Notes under the pieces: model-generated | Told to the model about the DNA's origin: nothing | The model's input: only the letters and a program-made list of their open reading frames with translations | Databases searched by the model: none | Source of the DNA: Hawksworthiomyces lignivorus | Lineage: Eukaryota; Ascomycota; Sordariomycetes; Ophiostomatales; Ophiostomataceae | Reading direction: 5' to 3' | NCBI GenBank assembly: GCA_002917075.1 | Contig: NTMA01000122.1 | Location: forward strand, 62,001-126,000 | Length of the DNA: 64,000 nt | Program-made: the position numbers and the translations under genes | In this document: positions 11,901 through 21,619 of the stretch, piece after piece | Numbering within the stretch: position 1 is the stretch's first letter | Layout: the number at the start of each line of letters is the position of its first letter

Positions 11901-13758
11901 GAGACTGTTGATTTCCGTAATCGTGATAAGGGCGTTGAGCAGCACAGCCATGAACAGGGACGATGACTTGGAATAGAAGCCTCCTGTCGCATCGGGCGTG
12001 CCGTAGGCCATAGAGCCAATAATCAAAGCAAGAATGATACAGGTAGCAGCAGTAGTGATGGAAGGCACCTTGTCGTTCCACATTCGCTGATATGCTCGGC
12101 GTGTATTGAGCGCAACCTGCATGGACGTGCTGATGATATATGGGGACTTGGGGCGGACATACTTGGCCTGCTTCTGGTTTTTGTTTTCGCGCAGCTGGGC
12201 TACGGTCTCGCCACGGGCATTCAATGGGTGCTTTTCTTCGTATCGCGCAATTTCCTCCTGGAGGGCTTGGTACTCGGGAGATCGGCGCCAGTAAGCCTCG
12301 AATTCCTCTGCTGTCCGCGGCACTTTATTTTCCATTCCCGGGCGAGGCTTGCGCTCAGAAGTGTTCGTTACGGATGTTAGAAAATCGCCAGTTGTCTGTC
12401 GCGAAGGGCATAGCCAGCCTTGGTTCTCAAAGTACGCTTTGGCGGCACCGGCCGGACCGAAATAGATCTGGCGACCTTCGTAGAGGACGGTAGCCTTGTC
12501 GAAAAGCTCATAGATGGACTCGCTAGCTTGGTAGATGGCAACGGCATTGGACACCTGAGCGAGGTCGGACGCGATGCGCAGGGTCTGCACGAACTTGAAT
12601 GCAGTGGCAGAGTCAAGGCCTCGGGTACTGCACCAAAATAAGCAAATGAGCTGGAAGAAAAAGTGATGAAGAATGGAGCATTAGATACCTGTTATCCCAG
12701 CTCATAAAAGGGCTGCCCGCAACCATCATCTCCGCAATACTAACGCGCTTTCGCTCGCCGCCAGAGACGCCGCGGATGAACTCGTTGCCAACTTTCGTAT
12801 TGTAGGTGTGGCTGAGACCACAGACGGCCATGACGACCTGAGCCACGTACTTGGCCGCCTCGCGCCGGGATACATTTTTGCCAAACTGCGCCCACTTGTC
12901 GGACGGCATGCGAACAGACGATGCAAACTCGAGCGTCTGACCGACCGTCAGCTCGGGAAAGTGCTTGTCTACCTCTTGGTTGTAGATGATCTCGCCACGG
13001 AACTCCTTTATCATCTTGGACTGCGGCACGCCGCTGTAGTGGATGGTGGAGTCCTTGTCGACATGGAGGCCGTGCAACTCGCCGCACATGCTTTTCAGGA
13101 GCGTGCTGCAACCTGATCCAGGCCGACCCAATACAACTAATAGCTCGCCACTTTCCATTACGCCGTTAAAATTCTGCAAGATCTTCTTGTGGGGCGCCTT
13201 TTTCCCGAATCCCAGGACCTCGCCGATGCGCAGCGGTGCCGCCAAGAACGATGCCACCGTCTGCTGCACCTGCAAGTCAGGCGCGCTGCCTGATACGTTG
13301 AGGTTCTTGAAGACGATGCCTGGGTGCATGTGCGAGTTTTCCTGGCCTTCTCCTCGCAAAGTGCGGATGAATTTGGCCAGCCATTTTGACAAGTCGAAGC
13401 TTGGACTCGCAGGATCCAAGGCGGCATCTCCGAGACTGACATGTGGACCGGCAGGCTCGCCGGCAGCAGACATGGCGGTGGCAATCCGCCGGATTTCGGA
13501 ACGGTCATGCTCTTCGATGATCGTATTTGTATGGATTCTGGTCAGCTCAGACCGTTCGGACGATTCAAAGCTCCCATCGTCATCGGACGCATTGCCAGAA
13601 CCCGAAATCCCTTCGGTTCCATTCTGGGCATTGAATGAAGGAGTGATCGTTTCGGACCCTGATGGATGTCTTGCAGATGGTGTAAATGGGTTATCTGGCT
13701 GGTTATTAGACATCACGGGCGACGTATGCCCAGAATTGGGGTGGTCCATGGCTGCCAT
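8980..13758 (-). CDS. PDR-type (ABCG) full-size ABC transporter
   Basis: Pleiotropic drug resistance pump of 1,527 residues in the (NBD-TMD)2 order, expected in the plasma membrane exporting hydrophobic drugs or metabolites. Exons: complement(12689-13758, 10796-12627, 9823-10730, 8980-9753); every junction restores a conserved motif ([35 protein letters not shown]). NBD1 has the degenerate fungal Walker [11 protein letters not shown] (about residues 211-220), an intact [13 protein letters not shown] signature and an Asn replacing the Walker B acid (SWDNSTRGLDS). NBD2 has a canonical [13 protein letters not shown]alker [16 protein letters not shown] and the degenerate signature [15 protein letters not shown]. 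Thus only one composite ATP site is catalytically complete, the usual asymmetry of fungal PDR proteins. A PDR_CDR linker and two six-helix membrane domains follow the usual order. Its neighbours across the divergent promoter are an amidohydrolase and a Zn2Cys6 regulator. Confidence 0.96.
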
Positions 13759-15064
13759 ATTGTCTTTAGGGCAACGGGAACAAATTACGTATCAACGAAG
13801 AACGGGTACCATAATGTAAAGGAAGAAAAGGGGCATTGATTCCAAAAGTCCGCGTCTTATAATGATATACTCGATCCATCATGCTTATATCGCAGTCTCT
13901 CTACGGCAAAGAAGTACTTACTCATCTGCTTCTTGAATTAGCAACAAAGCTGTGTTCCTGGTACATTCTCGGATCTATTCCGACCTGGATGACAGCTACA
14001 ATGCGCCGATCTATAATAGGTTTCTTTGTTCTAGAGACATAACAGTGGGTATGTCTCAAAACCTCCACTCCTATCCGGATGTGCTGGTGTCAAAAAGATA
14101 CATATTTCCAAGCTCCGATTCTGCCAGCCAAAGCAGTGGATCATAGCAGGAAACGAGTCCATTTACATGTGCGACGGTAATTTCCTGCGGATTTCTTCCA
14201 TGACCCAGTCCAGAGAGGCTGACAGTTGGGTAGTTCTGCTTGTCTAATGCATAAACTTATTAACAAGACGTACTGCCGGGTCTAGACTACAAATGGTGTT
14301 GTTCATAGTGCACGAGTACTACCAAGGAGCTAGCAAGGCGGCGATCGAAGAAATCTGGCAAAGTCAATTCTACCCTGCATGTATCTGGCCCTATGGATAC
14401 GAATGCGAAAAGCCTACGACATACTCACAACACACTAATGATGCGCGTTCTTGAGCCTCGTTGTTTTGACTATCGACGGACTCCTTCCTGTCTTGAATTT
14501 TCTATGCTAACCGAGGAAAAGGTTCAGCAAAAGAAACCATGGCCACAATCAAATAATAGTTGAAGTGTAGATAGGGAGCATGAACCGAGGTCGTATGTAT
14601 TGAGATCAGAAATGATAAGAAAAGCTACTACCCCTGTATCTTGATTTTCATGAAATTTCAGTTTTCCCATATTCTCGTATTGAACTCGGAAAATGCCGCT
14701 TCGACAAAGCTTGCGGGATGGCTCCGAGCTGTAGTGACGCAAAAAGGCTGCGGAAAGAAGCTGAAAAGACCCACAGGAGCAGTGCTCTGGAATGGTTCCG
14801 GCTTACACCAACATTATTTGCTAGTGTTGGCGACTTTTGCGGGAAAAATCCGGTGGCGCTTTTTGCTTTGTTGCGCGTGGGATGCAGCACCAATAATGTG
14901 GGCCGGCAGCATTGCGGAAGGATTCCAACATCTTCACGGAGTACATGTCATATTGTACACAATTTAATCTGTTTTGTAGATGGTAAACTGTCATCTCTGA
15001 AGTCGAAGTTCCGGTCTATCCATCACAAATCAAATAATTGTTTCTTGGCATATCTAGTCGAGTA
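13759..15064. promoter_or_regulatory. divergent promoter region between the PDR transporter and the amidohydrolase
   Basis: 1.3 kb without a supported gene separates the two start codons (13758 minus, 15065 plus), so both promoters lie here and could share regulatory sites. Several CGG/CCG triplets suitable for zinc-cluster proteins are present, but no site stands out well enough to call. Confidence 0.5.
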
Positions 15065-16288
15065 ATGTTTGCTAATCGATCTTCGACGTTCTACAATGTT
15101 GCGGCTATTCCTGTGCTGCTTCTCGCAGCAGGGCCTGCTTACAGAATACTGAAGAACCTCTTTTCTCTGGCGAGAGTGCTAAGAGCTGGAAAACGTCGCG
15201 TTGATACGCATTTCCATGCATTACCTGCGGTATATACCAATGCGGTCTCGGAAGCCGGTGGCGATCCATCTGGTTACCCTAGCCCAGAATGGTCTTTGGA
15301 TGCTGCAATCGAGTCAATGGATAAGCTCGGAACTTCGGTGGGTAAGTAGCAAACTACACGTAGAATAGGAAAAAGTGGAAACTCATTTCAAATTCTCCGT
15401 TGAGAAATTCCTTGCTAAAGGGAGTCTGGTTTTGCCCCGTCAGGTATTCTTTCCGTCTCTTCACCCGGAGTACCCATTGCTGGAACTGGCGAAAAGGCGA
15501 GGACGTTAGCACGATCTCTGAACGAAGAGCTCGGCAGGTATTCCACGGAATACGAAGAAATAAGAGGTCGCATTGGCTTCTTTGGCGTCCTGCCTGACTG
15601 GCAAGATGTGGACGGCACCTTGGCAGAGATTGATTTTCTATACAGTCAGCAACAGCTCTGCAGCGGTGTCACTGTGTACACGACTTATGGCAGACGTCTT
15701 CTCGGCGACCCCCTGTTTACTCCAATCTGGAAAAAGCTGGAGGCATACAAAGTCCTCGTCTTTATTCACCCATCCGTGTTAGATGTCGAGCCACGCCTAA
15801 TCAATCCAGGCATTCCCCAGCCTATTATCGATTACCCTCTCGCCACCACCCGCACAGCCGTGGATCTCGTCATGTCTGGAACTATGCGCCAGTGTCCCGA
15901 CGTAGACATCATTCTATCTCACGCCGGGGGCGCTCTGCCATTTGTCGGGGGCCGTGCCATCAACAGTCTCGCTCTCCCTGCCGCGTCCAAAGTTGCAAAG
16001 GTAAGCTATCTGCAGGCCAAGAAGGACTTCGCGCGGTTTTATTTCGACATAGCCCTTAGCACTACTCCAGCTCAGCTCCACGGCTTGCTAGATTTTGCTA
16101 GTGCGGACCACATCCTATTCGGCTCCGACTTCCCATATGTCCCACAATTTGGCATCCAAACGGTTGTGCTTGGGTACTCCAATTTTGTCGCGACAGACCC
16201 AAGCGGAAATCAAATCCGGCCTGAGGTGTTGAGCCAGAATTCCCTAAACCTTCTGAGAAAGCACGCACAGACTCTTGTGTTCCATTAA
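15065..16288 (+). CDS. amidohydrolase-2 family metalloenzyme, ACMSD / 6-methylsalicylate decarboxylase-like
   Basis: A 373-residue TIM-barrel amidohydrolase. Exons 15065-15341 and 15444-16288; the junction rebuilds the strand SVGILSVSSPGVP. Metal site: HxH in DTHFHALP (His49, His51), His201 in VFIHPSV and Asp321 in LFGSDFPY, with His252 in LSHAGG as the likely catalytic histidine. This set fits the non-oxidative decarboxylase branch of the family (ACMSD, gamma-resorcylate and 6-methylsalicylate decarboxylases), so a zinc-dependent decarboxylase of an aromatic acid is the best guess; a lactonase or hydrolase is possible. Residues 9-29 are hydrophobic, suggesting a signal anchor, unusual for the soluble family members and consistent with membrane-bound fungal relatives. 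The ATG at 15065 is chosen because the frame upstream has no other ATG. The gene converges on the transcription factor with 14 bp between stop codons. Confidence 0.88.
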
Positions 16289-16302
16289 CAAAAGAGATTT
16301 CT

Positions 16303-18956
16303 TCAAGGCGTAGCGTACATGAAATCAAAGTTCTGATCCCACGTGAAAAGAGGACCCATTGTGTATGTATCTGCAAAGAGGCCGGGTTCGTTCGGGTCGA
16401 GCTGGGTTAGCAAGTCGATGTGTCCCTGGGATTGTCTCTGTGTGTTTTCCAGTTCGTTGTCATGAGGGTTTTGTGTTGGGGCGACCCATTGATGGCTGGC
16501 GCTGGCCTGTCTTGTAGCTGTCGTGGTTTATATTAGTAAAGTAGACATCTAATCATGGTTGAGAATGTGTGCTGTCTCGTACGTACCTGCTTGTTTCAAT
16601 AAAGTATGCTCGTTGGCTTTGACAAGAAGCTCCAGCGATTTGCGAGCAGAGATACTGAAAGAGGCCTGTTGCTGCAATATAGCTTGGGACTGGTCCCATA
16701 AAGTTGATATTTCTGCTTGGTCTAGTGTCTTCCAAAGAGCCGGGCACGAGCGAGCAACAATAAAGACAAGGCTGGCAGTACAAGCATCTAATAGAAGTAT
16801 TGCGTTTAGTTAAAAAAAAAGTTGTTGGCGGATGCTGAGTTGGCGCCGTCTTACATAGTGCATTCCACCACCATCCATCTGTTTCATCGGTCAAATAGGT
16901 ATTGTGTATCAACGTAATTAGGCGTTTTGCTGCTTCCACGCAAGATCTGCCACATTCAAGACCAAATGAGTAACGCAGCCCATCGCGCGACAGGGGCATC
17001 TGGCTTAGAGCGGCTGATCCTTCAGCTGTTGCGGCACACTCTGGTGCAACAAGTTGCGATAGAATAGGCCGGTGCAGAATCAGCTGCATGTATATGAACC
17101 TGCGCGTAGCGATTAGCGAAAGAAAATTCTACTCAAAGGAATGTCCTCAGGACGCTTACCTAGCGTGTAGAACATTTCTATTAATTGCCAGGATGTGCCT
17201 GTCTGCTACGGACATGGTGTCTGCCACCGGGGCCGAAGAAGTCCATGACAAGCATGGTGTGACGGATCGCTCGAAGCTATCGAGTTGGCCCTGAATCTCG
17301 ATGACTGTATCTAGATTATGATGGATTTGAAGCTGGCTGTTTGATGCTGAAGAACCGTTTCCGGCGGCATCCCGAGTCAGCCACGGCTGGTAAACCCGTT
17401 GGAGAATCCCTTCTAAAATAACACTGAGCTTTACGCTCTCTCTATAAAACGATAGTTTGAGCCTCTCCGGATTTTCATTCGAAGTTATGGAGTCAGCGCT
17501 ATCGTCAAGCGTTTCTGGTAGAATAGCTATGGTGGATGTCATGGGTGGACGGCCAAGCGTCATGCTCACAAGCCTTTTTTTGAAATTAGCACACATATTC
17601 GACAGCTTCACGTTCAAAGCTATGAAGTGTTGAGTGTCTTACAAGTCTGTGACAACGCAACCGTACCATGTACGCTGGCGTATGTCTTTCTCACGCTCGC
17701 TTCTCGGTTGTCGACTAGACTCAGTGTGCAGCCCCAGACCCTGGGCAACACGACAGGCCACACCGACAGCATTCCAGCAGCGACTTGGGACAGGGGCGCC
17801 CTGGAGAACCAGAGAGACGATAAGGAGGGCCTGGACGACACTAATGTTATTCTCATCGAGTAGAGTTAAACCGACAAAACTCTTGGAGCGGTTTCCGAAT
17901 ACTTCAACGGCTGCTGTCCTTTCGGCGGTAGGAAGATCAGAAAAGCAGCACCCAAGAGCAAAGATCGCATTTAGCGCACAATGAAACACAATCGAGCCAG
18001 CAGCAGAGCCGGGACCACCAAGCCCAACGCCCTCAAACTGTGAAGTATCCGTCGAATCATTTGCTCTTTCACCATCAGACTGCCAAAGGCTACGATATGC
18101 ATGCTCAAAGGCATCCCAGTCAAAAAAAGGGTACAAGTAGAAAACTCGCTCCCAGTATCTCTGCACGAAATGGTCGGCCAAGGTACGAGGCGGTAACGTA
18201 AACTTGTCAACCTCGGCGAACCTTAACATAGGGGCCGCTTGCGCACTGTTTCTCAAGGATGCCGCCGTTGATTGTTCTCTGGTAGACGATCTTGCTGGGC
18301 TTTCCCCGCGCTCTTGTTGCTGCCTCTGTCGCAGAGAGCTTGTCGCTTCCTTGAGAAATGAGGCTGCAGAAGACCGCCCAAAGAAGTCGTCTATCCTTCG
18401 AGTTGACCCGTCAGGGTCATCATCAGACAAGACTGTACCCATAGCTGTTTCGCCGCTTGTGTTTTCAGCAGCCTCAAGAAGAATGGTAGGAGAAGATGCT
18501 GAAGTTCTACTCTGTGATTCCACCCGTCCGTCCAAAATAGCGAGCACAGATGGACTATGAGTACGTGATGAAGACTGCTCGCTGGCCTCTGACTGCGCAG
18601 TTAGACGGCCCGGGAGCGGGCCAGACGCTTCATCGACAGCTGTAATGTCTACTCCATTCGCAGCACAGGCTCGCTCAAGCTTGCGGATGCGCTCATGCAG
18701 AGCCTTCGTGTAGCTTCAGAACTCAGTTAACTAGGATCTGTCAATATAAAAGGGAGTTCGTCGTGACCTACTCATCACTGCAGGCTGTCCGTGCATTTCC
18801 GGTTTTGTAGACGCACTGCTCCAGACCCAGAGATCTCTGCTTGCATGTTGAGCAAATAGGCTTGTCACCACTACAACGCCTCTTATTGGCGCGGCAGGGC
18901 TCACATGCGAGCGTGATTTTGCGCCGCCGCTGGCGTTCAGGCATATCGGACACCAT
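16303..18956 (-). CDS. Zn2Cys6 transcription factor with fungal-specific middle domain
   Basis: A 776-residue zinc-cluster regulator in six exons: complement(18772-18956, 17643-18713, 17160-17573, 16855-17099, 16587-16787, 16303-16517). The binuclear cluster is complete: Cys18, 21, 28, 35, 38 and 48, preceded by a basic patch (RQRRRKITLACEPC). A short coiled-coil (YTKALHERIRKLERAC) follows the first intron and probably mediates dimerisation. The Fungal_trans domain starts near FAEVDKFTLPPRTLADHF and includes the signature RTWYGCVVTDLLVSMTLGRP, which is restored only when the 69-nt intron at 17574-17642 is removed. Nuclear DNA-binding protein, likely recognising CGG-type half sites. It lies beside the amidohydrolase and PDR pump and is the obvious candidate local regulator, but that is inference from position. 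The last exon (ending FTWDQNFDFMYATP) has no family anchor and is less certain than the rest. Confidence 0.92.
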
Positions 18957-19498
18957 TAAGGCAGACTAATCAAGGCTCCAGGTTCCATGGCGAAAGTCAA
19001 ATCTACAATGATAGTTGAGCTGTACGTAGAGGTATAACAGAAGGTCCTCTAGCTTGCTTACGCCAGAGACGTAAGTCGGAAAAGGCGGATGAGATGTACG
19101 GAGTAAGATAAGGCCCTTCAGCTTTGCTTGTGCTGGTGACGTAAGTCGGAAAATAGTTGTAAATATCACGTGTTATATCACATGAATTGCACTGTAACTG
19201 AATTCAGTGCTGTTGACTGAGGGAAAGGCTGATATTCGTCTGAAAAGGTCACTCTCTGTACTGAGAATCAATTCAGTACACGATTAGGTATCTTACACGT
19301 TGAGGCCTGACGCCACACCCTCTTCCGTATGGCTGCGGCCCGCGACTCCCTCGGTACGTCCCTCCCTCCTTGCTCTCTTCCCTTGCCTTTCTCGATCGCA
19401 AATCTCCCTTCTTCTGGAATGATAATTGTGTGTAAATCCACTCTGTTAAATAATCGAGCTAAGCAAATTGAATGCGATGCCCATTGTATGTGCTCAGC
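18957..19498. promoter_or_regulatory. upstream region of the Zn2Cys6 gene, with imperfect tandem duplication
   Basis: This 542-bp stretch must contain the regulator's promoter and the 3' end of the AIG2-like gene. A segment of about 43 bp is duplicated (19041-19083 and 19110-19153), both copies ending in GACGTAAGTCGGAAAA. An exact TACGGAGTA (19097-19105) lies between the copies. Confidence 0.6.
19041..19153. repeat. two imperfect direct repeats ending in GACGTAAGTCGGAAAA
   Basis: Copy one runs 19041-19083 and copy two 19110-19153, about 70 bp apart start to start. The last 16 bases are identical and the rest differs by scattered changes. The core TGACGTAAG/GACGTAAG resembles a bZIP half-site, so paired binding sites are possible. 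Confidence 0.75.
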
Positions 19499-20225
19499 TC
19501 ACAACAGTTGCTGGCTGTTCTGGGTCACAACCTGTCGAGCGTCAGTACATGCGAAGTTGCGACTGGTGAATAAAATAAAAATAAAAAAAAATGCAATGAG
19601 CCACCTCTATAAACATGCCTTCAAATGTGTAATCCGCCCGAGTCCATGTCTGCATCTTCTCTCGACGGAACTCTTCAAAATCCCACTCTCGACGCTCCAG
19701 AGCATCGGCGTCTTTGAAGATATAAACTTGCGCAATAACAGGACTCTCTGTTTGGCCATCCACTATGACTTTGACTGGCCTTCGTTCATATTCTCGTCCT
19801 TCAAACACATCCAAGTGGTACAGATTCGCAGCAGTTAAACCTGACACGAGCATTCCTCGAACAGCGGCATCTTTGGCAGAATCAGCTATAACACCCGGAT
19901 AGTCCTCATTTTGAACGCGATGGCGCGTATACCCCGATAAGACAGCTGGCTGGAAAATGTGCTCAGCTGCAAGGGCCGCCGGCGGCTGGCTGGTGCGGTA
20001 GCAGACTGTGAAGAAAACCTCGGGAGCCATCTGTCAACCAGTTAGTGGCCAGGAATTCCGGGAGCCAAATATCTTTGCCTACCAATGTTCCTAGACTGAG
20101 TGTTAGCAGAGATACGGCTACGACCTTAAAATGGAAACCAGTAGACGTATACCATAGAAGAAGCCATATGAAGTAGGCGGCTCAGCAGTAGGAGCATCAG
20201 GTTTATCTGCGGATTCAGTAGCCAT
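19499..20225 (-). CDS. AIG2/gamma-glutamylcyclotransferase-like protein with an 8-nt microexon
   Basis: A 179-residue small protein of the AIG2-like/GGCT fold. Model: complement(20153-20225, 20083-20090, 19605-20030, 19499-19531), 540 nt in total. Exon 2 is only 8 nt (20083-20090) and encodes the GTL of the family's substrate-binding signature: the spliced protein reads FFYGTLMAPEVF, the diagnostic YGTL motif. The later ADALERREWDFEEFRREKMQTW segment also matches the family C-terminal strand-helix. The last intron ends in a CTGAC branch site and CGACAG acceptor and gives a short tail ending NSQQLL; without splicing, a Phe-rich tail results instead. Members act on gamma-glutamyl compounds in glutathione turnover, but the exact substrate is not determinable here. 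It is divergent with YIH1 across 446 bp. Confidence 0.88.
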
Positions 20226-20671
20226 TAGAGCAAGGATTATAATAGACCCTGAGTTAAAAATGCTTCTCAATAAGAATAGCAATTGAAGACTACTGGCCTG
20301 GTCGTAGAAAGGTAAGTTTTAAATAATGGTTATGGACAAAGTTGAATAAATTGTGTGAAACTGTAGGTTTTGGCTACCGAGTGCGAGATATGAGTTCCGA
20401 AGTCGTCAGTTGAAGGGGCGGCGATAAGGCGTTAGGAACGGATGTGGCTAAAGGAGCAGCCAGTTGACCAGCAAAATTTCAACGCAGTCATGGCAGTTTT
20501 AGGTTCGCAACCCAAGCCAATCTGTCACTTTGCAGTTCGTATGGCTCCCATCATATGTAGCCACATCCTCTTTTGACTTTCGGTTCACTTCGGGGGGTTT
20601 TACCAATCTCTAGTCTGAGACTTCAAGGCGGGACGTTCCGTGAGAACTGCTTTCTTCGGTCTCACTCCACC
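20226..20671. promoter_or_regulatory. divergent promoter between the AIG2-like gene and YIH1
   Basis: 446 bp between two opposite start codons, with no reading frame of interest. It must serve both genes. No single box can be called with confidence. Confidence 0.55.
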
Positions 20672-21619
20672 ATGCCGATTTCGGAAGATTTCCGAGACGA
20701 AATCGAAGCCATCAACTCCATATATGGCGACGGAACGTTGGCTCTGCTGAATAACGCAGAGACTCAGGAAGCTGGCGATAGCTCCGTTGCAATTCTTGCT
20801 TTGCCTGCATCAGGAGACGATGTGGCCGGTACATCGGGCGATCCGACAACAGCAGGTCATCGCCTAAGTCTGCGTCTTCATTTCCCCCCCACATACCCCA
20901 CCGGTCCAGAGCCGCCAGCAGTGCTGGGTGTCCAGAGCGTCGGCGACGCAGGCAGCCATCGGCGGCCAGGCGCAGCGGCTCGCGATGTCGAGAGATTCCG
21001 CGCCGCCATAGCTGCCACGTTCCAGGAAGGCCAGGTGTGCATGTTTGATGCGGTCGAAGAATTCCTTCGCCAGGTAGCAGCGGAAGAAGAGGCGGCTGGC
21101 GAGGAAGAAAATGAAGACGAAGAACAAATAATAGAGGCCACAGAGCCAAACAGACAAAATTCACCACCGCCGTCAATTCTTACGTCTCCGCCGCCGTGGA
21201 CCATAGCCGATCCAATCGTCGAACTCAAGTCGACGTTTTTGGCTCGGTGTGCGCCTGTCTCGTCGCCCGCCCAAGCTGCAGCATACGTTCAGCACCTTCT
21301 GGCGAGTGACCGGCGCATACGCTCGGCCACACACAACATGACGGCATGGCGGATTCGCCAGGAACCAGCTGAAGGGCAGACTTCGGCGGTCATGTTCCAA
21401 GACTGTGATGATGACGGCGAAACGGCTGCCGGCGGCCGGTTGCTGCATTTGATGCAGCTGATGGACCTTTGGAACGTCTTGGTAGTGGTGACACGGTGGT
21501 ACGGTGGTCACAAATTAGGGCCACGGCGGTTTGCCTTGATCAACCAGTCGGCGCGAGATGCTTTTGTCAAGGCCGGGTTCGTGACCGAACCAACCAAAAA
21601 GAAGGGACATGGAAAATAG
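20672..21619 (+). CDS. YIH1: YIH1/IMPACT homolog, RWD plus Impact-N domains (GCN2 regulator)
   Basis: A 315-residue intronless gene. Residues 1 to about 135 form an RWD domain (EDFRDEIEAINSIYGDG start, then RLHFPPTYPTGPEPPAVL), which in Yih1/IMPACT binds Gcn1. An acidic linker (EEEAAGEEENEDEEQI) leads to the Impact-N (UPF0029) ancient domain with the diagnostic VVVTRWYGGHKLGPRRFALI near the C-terminus. Yih1 competes with the kinase Gcn2 for Gcn1 and so restrains the amino-acid starvation response in the cytosol. The ATG at 20672 has a good context (CACCATGCC) and is preferred; the frame stays open upstream but only from a TTG. Compared with yeast Yih1 (258 residues) it is longer, mostly in the linker. 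Confidence 0.94.
   Translation: MPISEDFRDEIEAINSIYGDGTLALLNNAETQEAGDSSVAILALPASGDDVAGTSGDPTTAGHRLSLRLHFPPTYPTGPEPPAVLGVQSVGDAGSHRRPGAAARDVERFRAAIAATFQEGQVCMFDAVEEFLRQVAAEEEAAGEEENEDEEQIIEATEPNRQNSPPPSILTSPPPWTIADPIVELKSTFLARCAPVSSPAQAAAYVQHLLASDRRIRSATHNMTAWRIRQEPAEGQTSAVMFQDCDDDGETAAGGRLLHLMQLMDLWNVLVVVTRWYGGHKLGPRRFALINQSARDAFVKAGFVTEPTKKKGHGK

Noticed and set aside
15038..15064. nine-codon N-terminal extension of the amidohydrolase
   Set aside because: It begins with TTG, which is not a normal nuclear start; the first ATG at 15065 is used.
20505..20530. T-loop-like GGTTCGCAACC string in the YIH1 promoter
   Set aside because: No matching D-arm, anticodon arm or acceptor stem could be built around it, so no tRNA was called.
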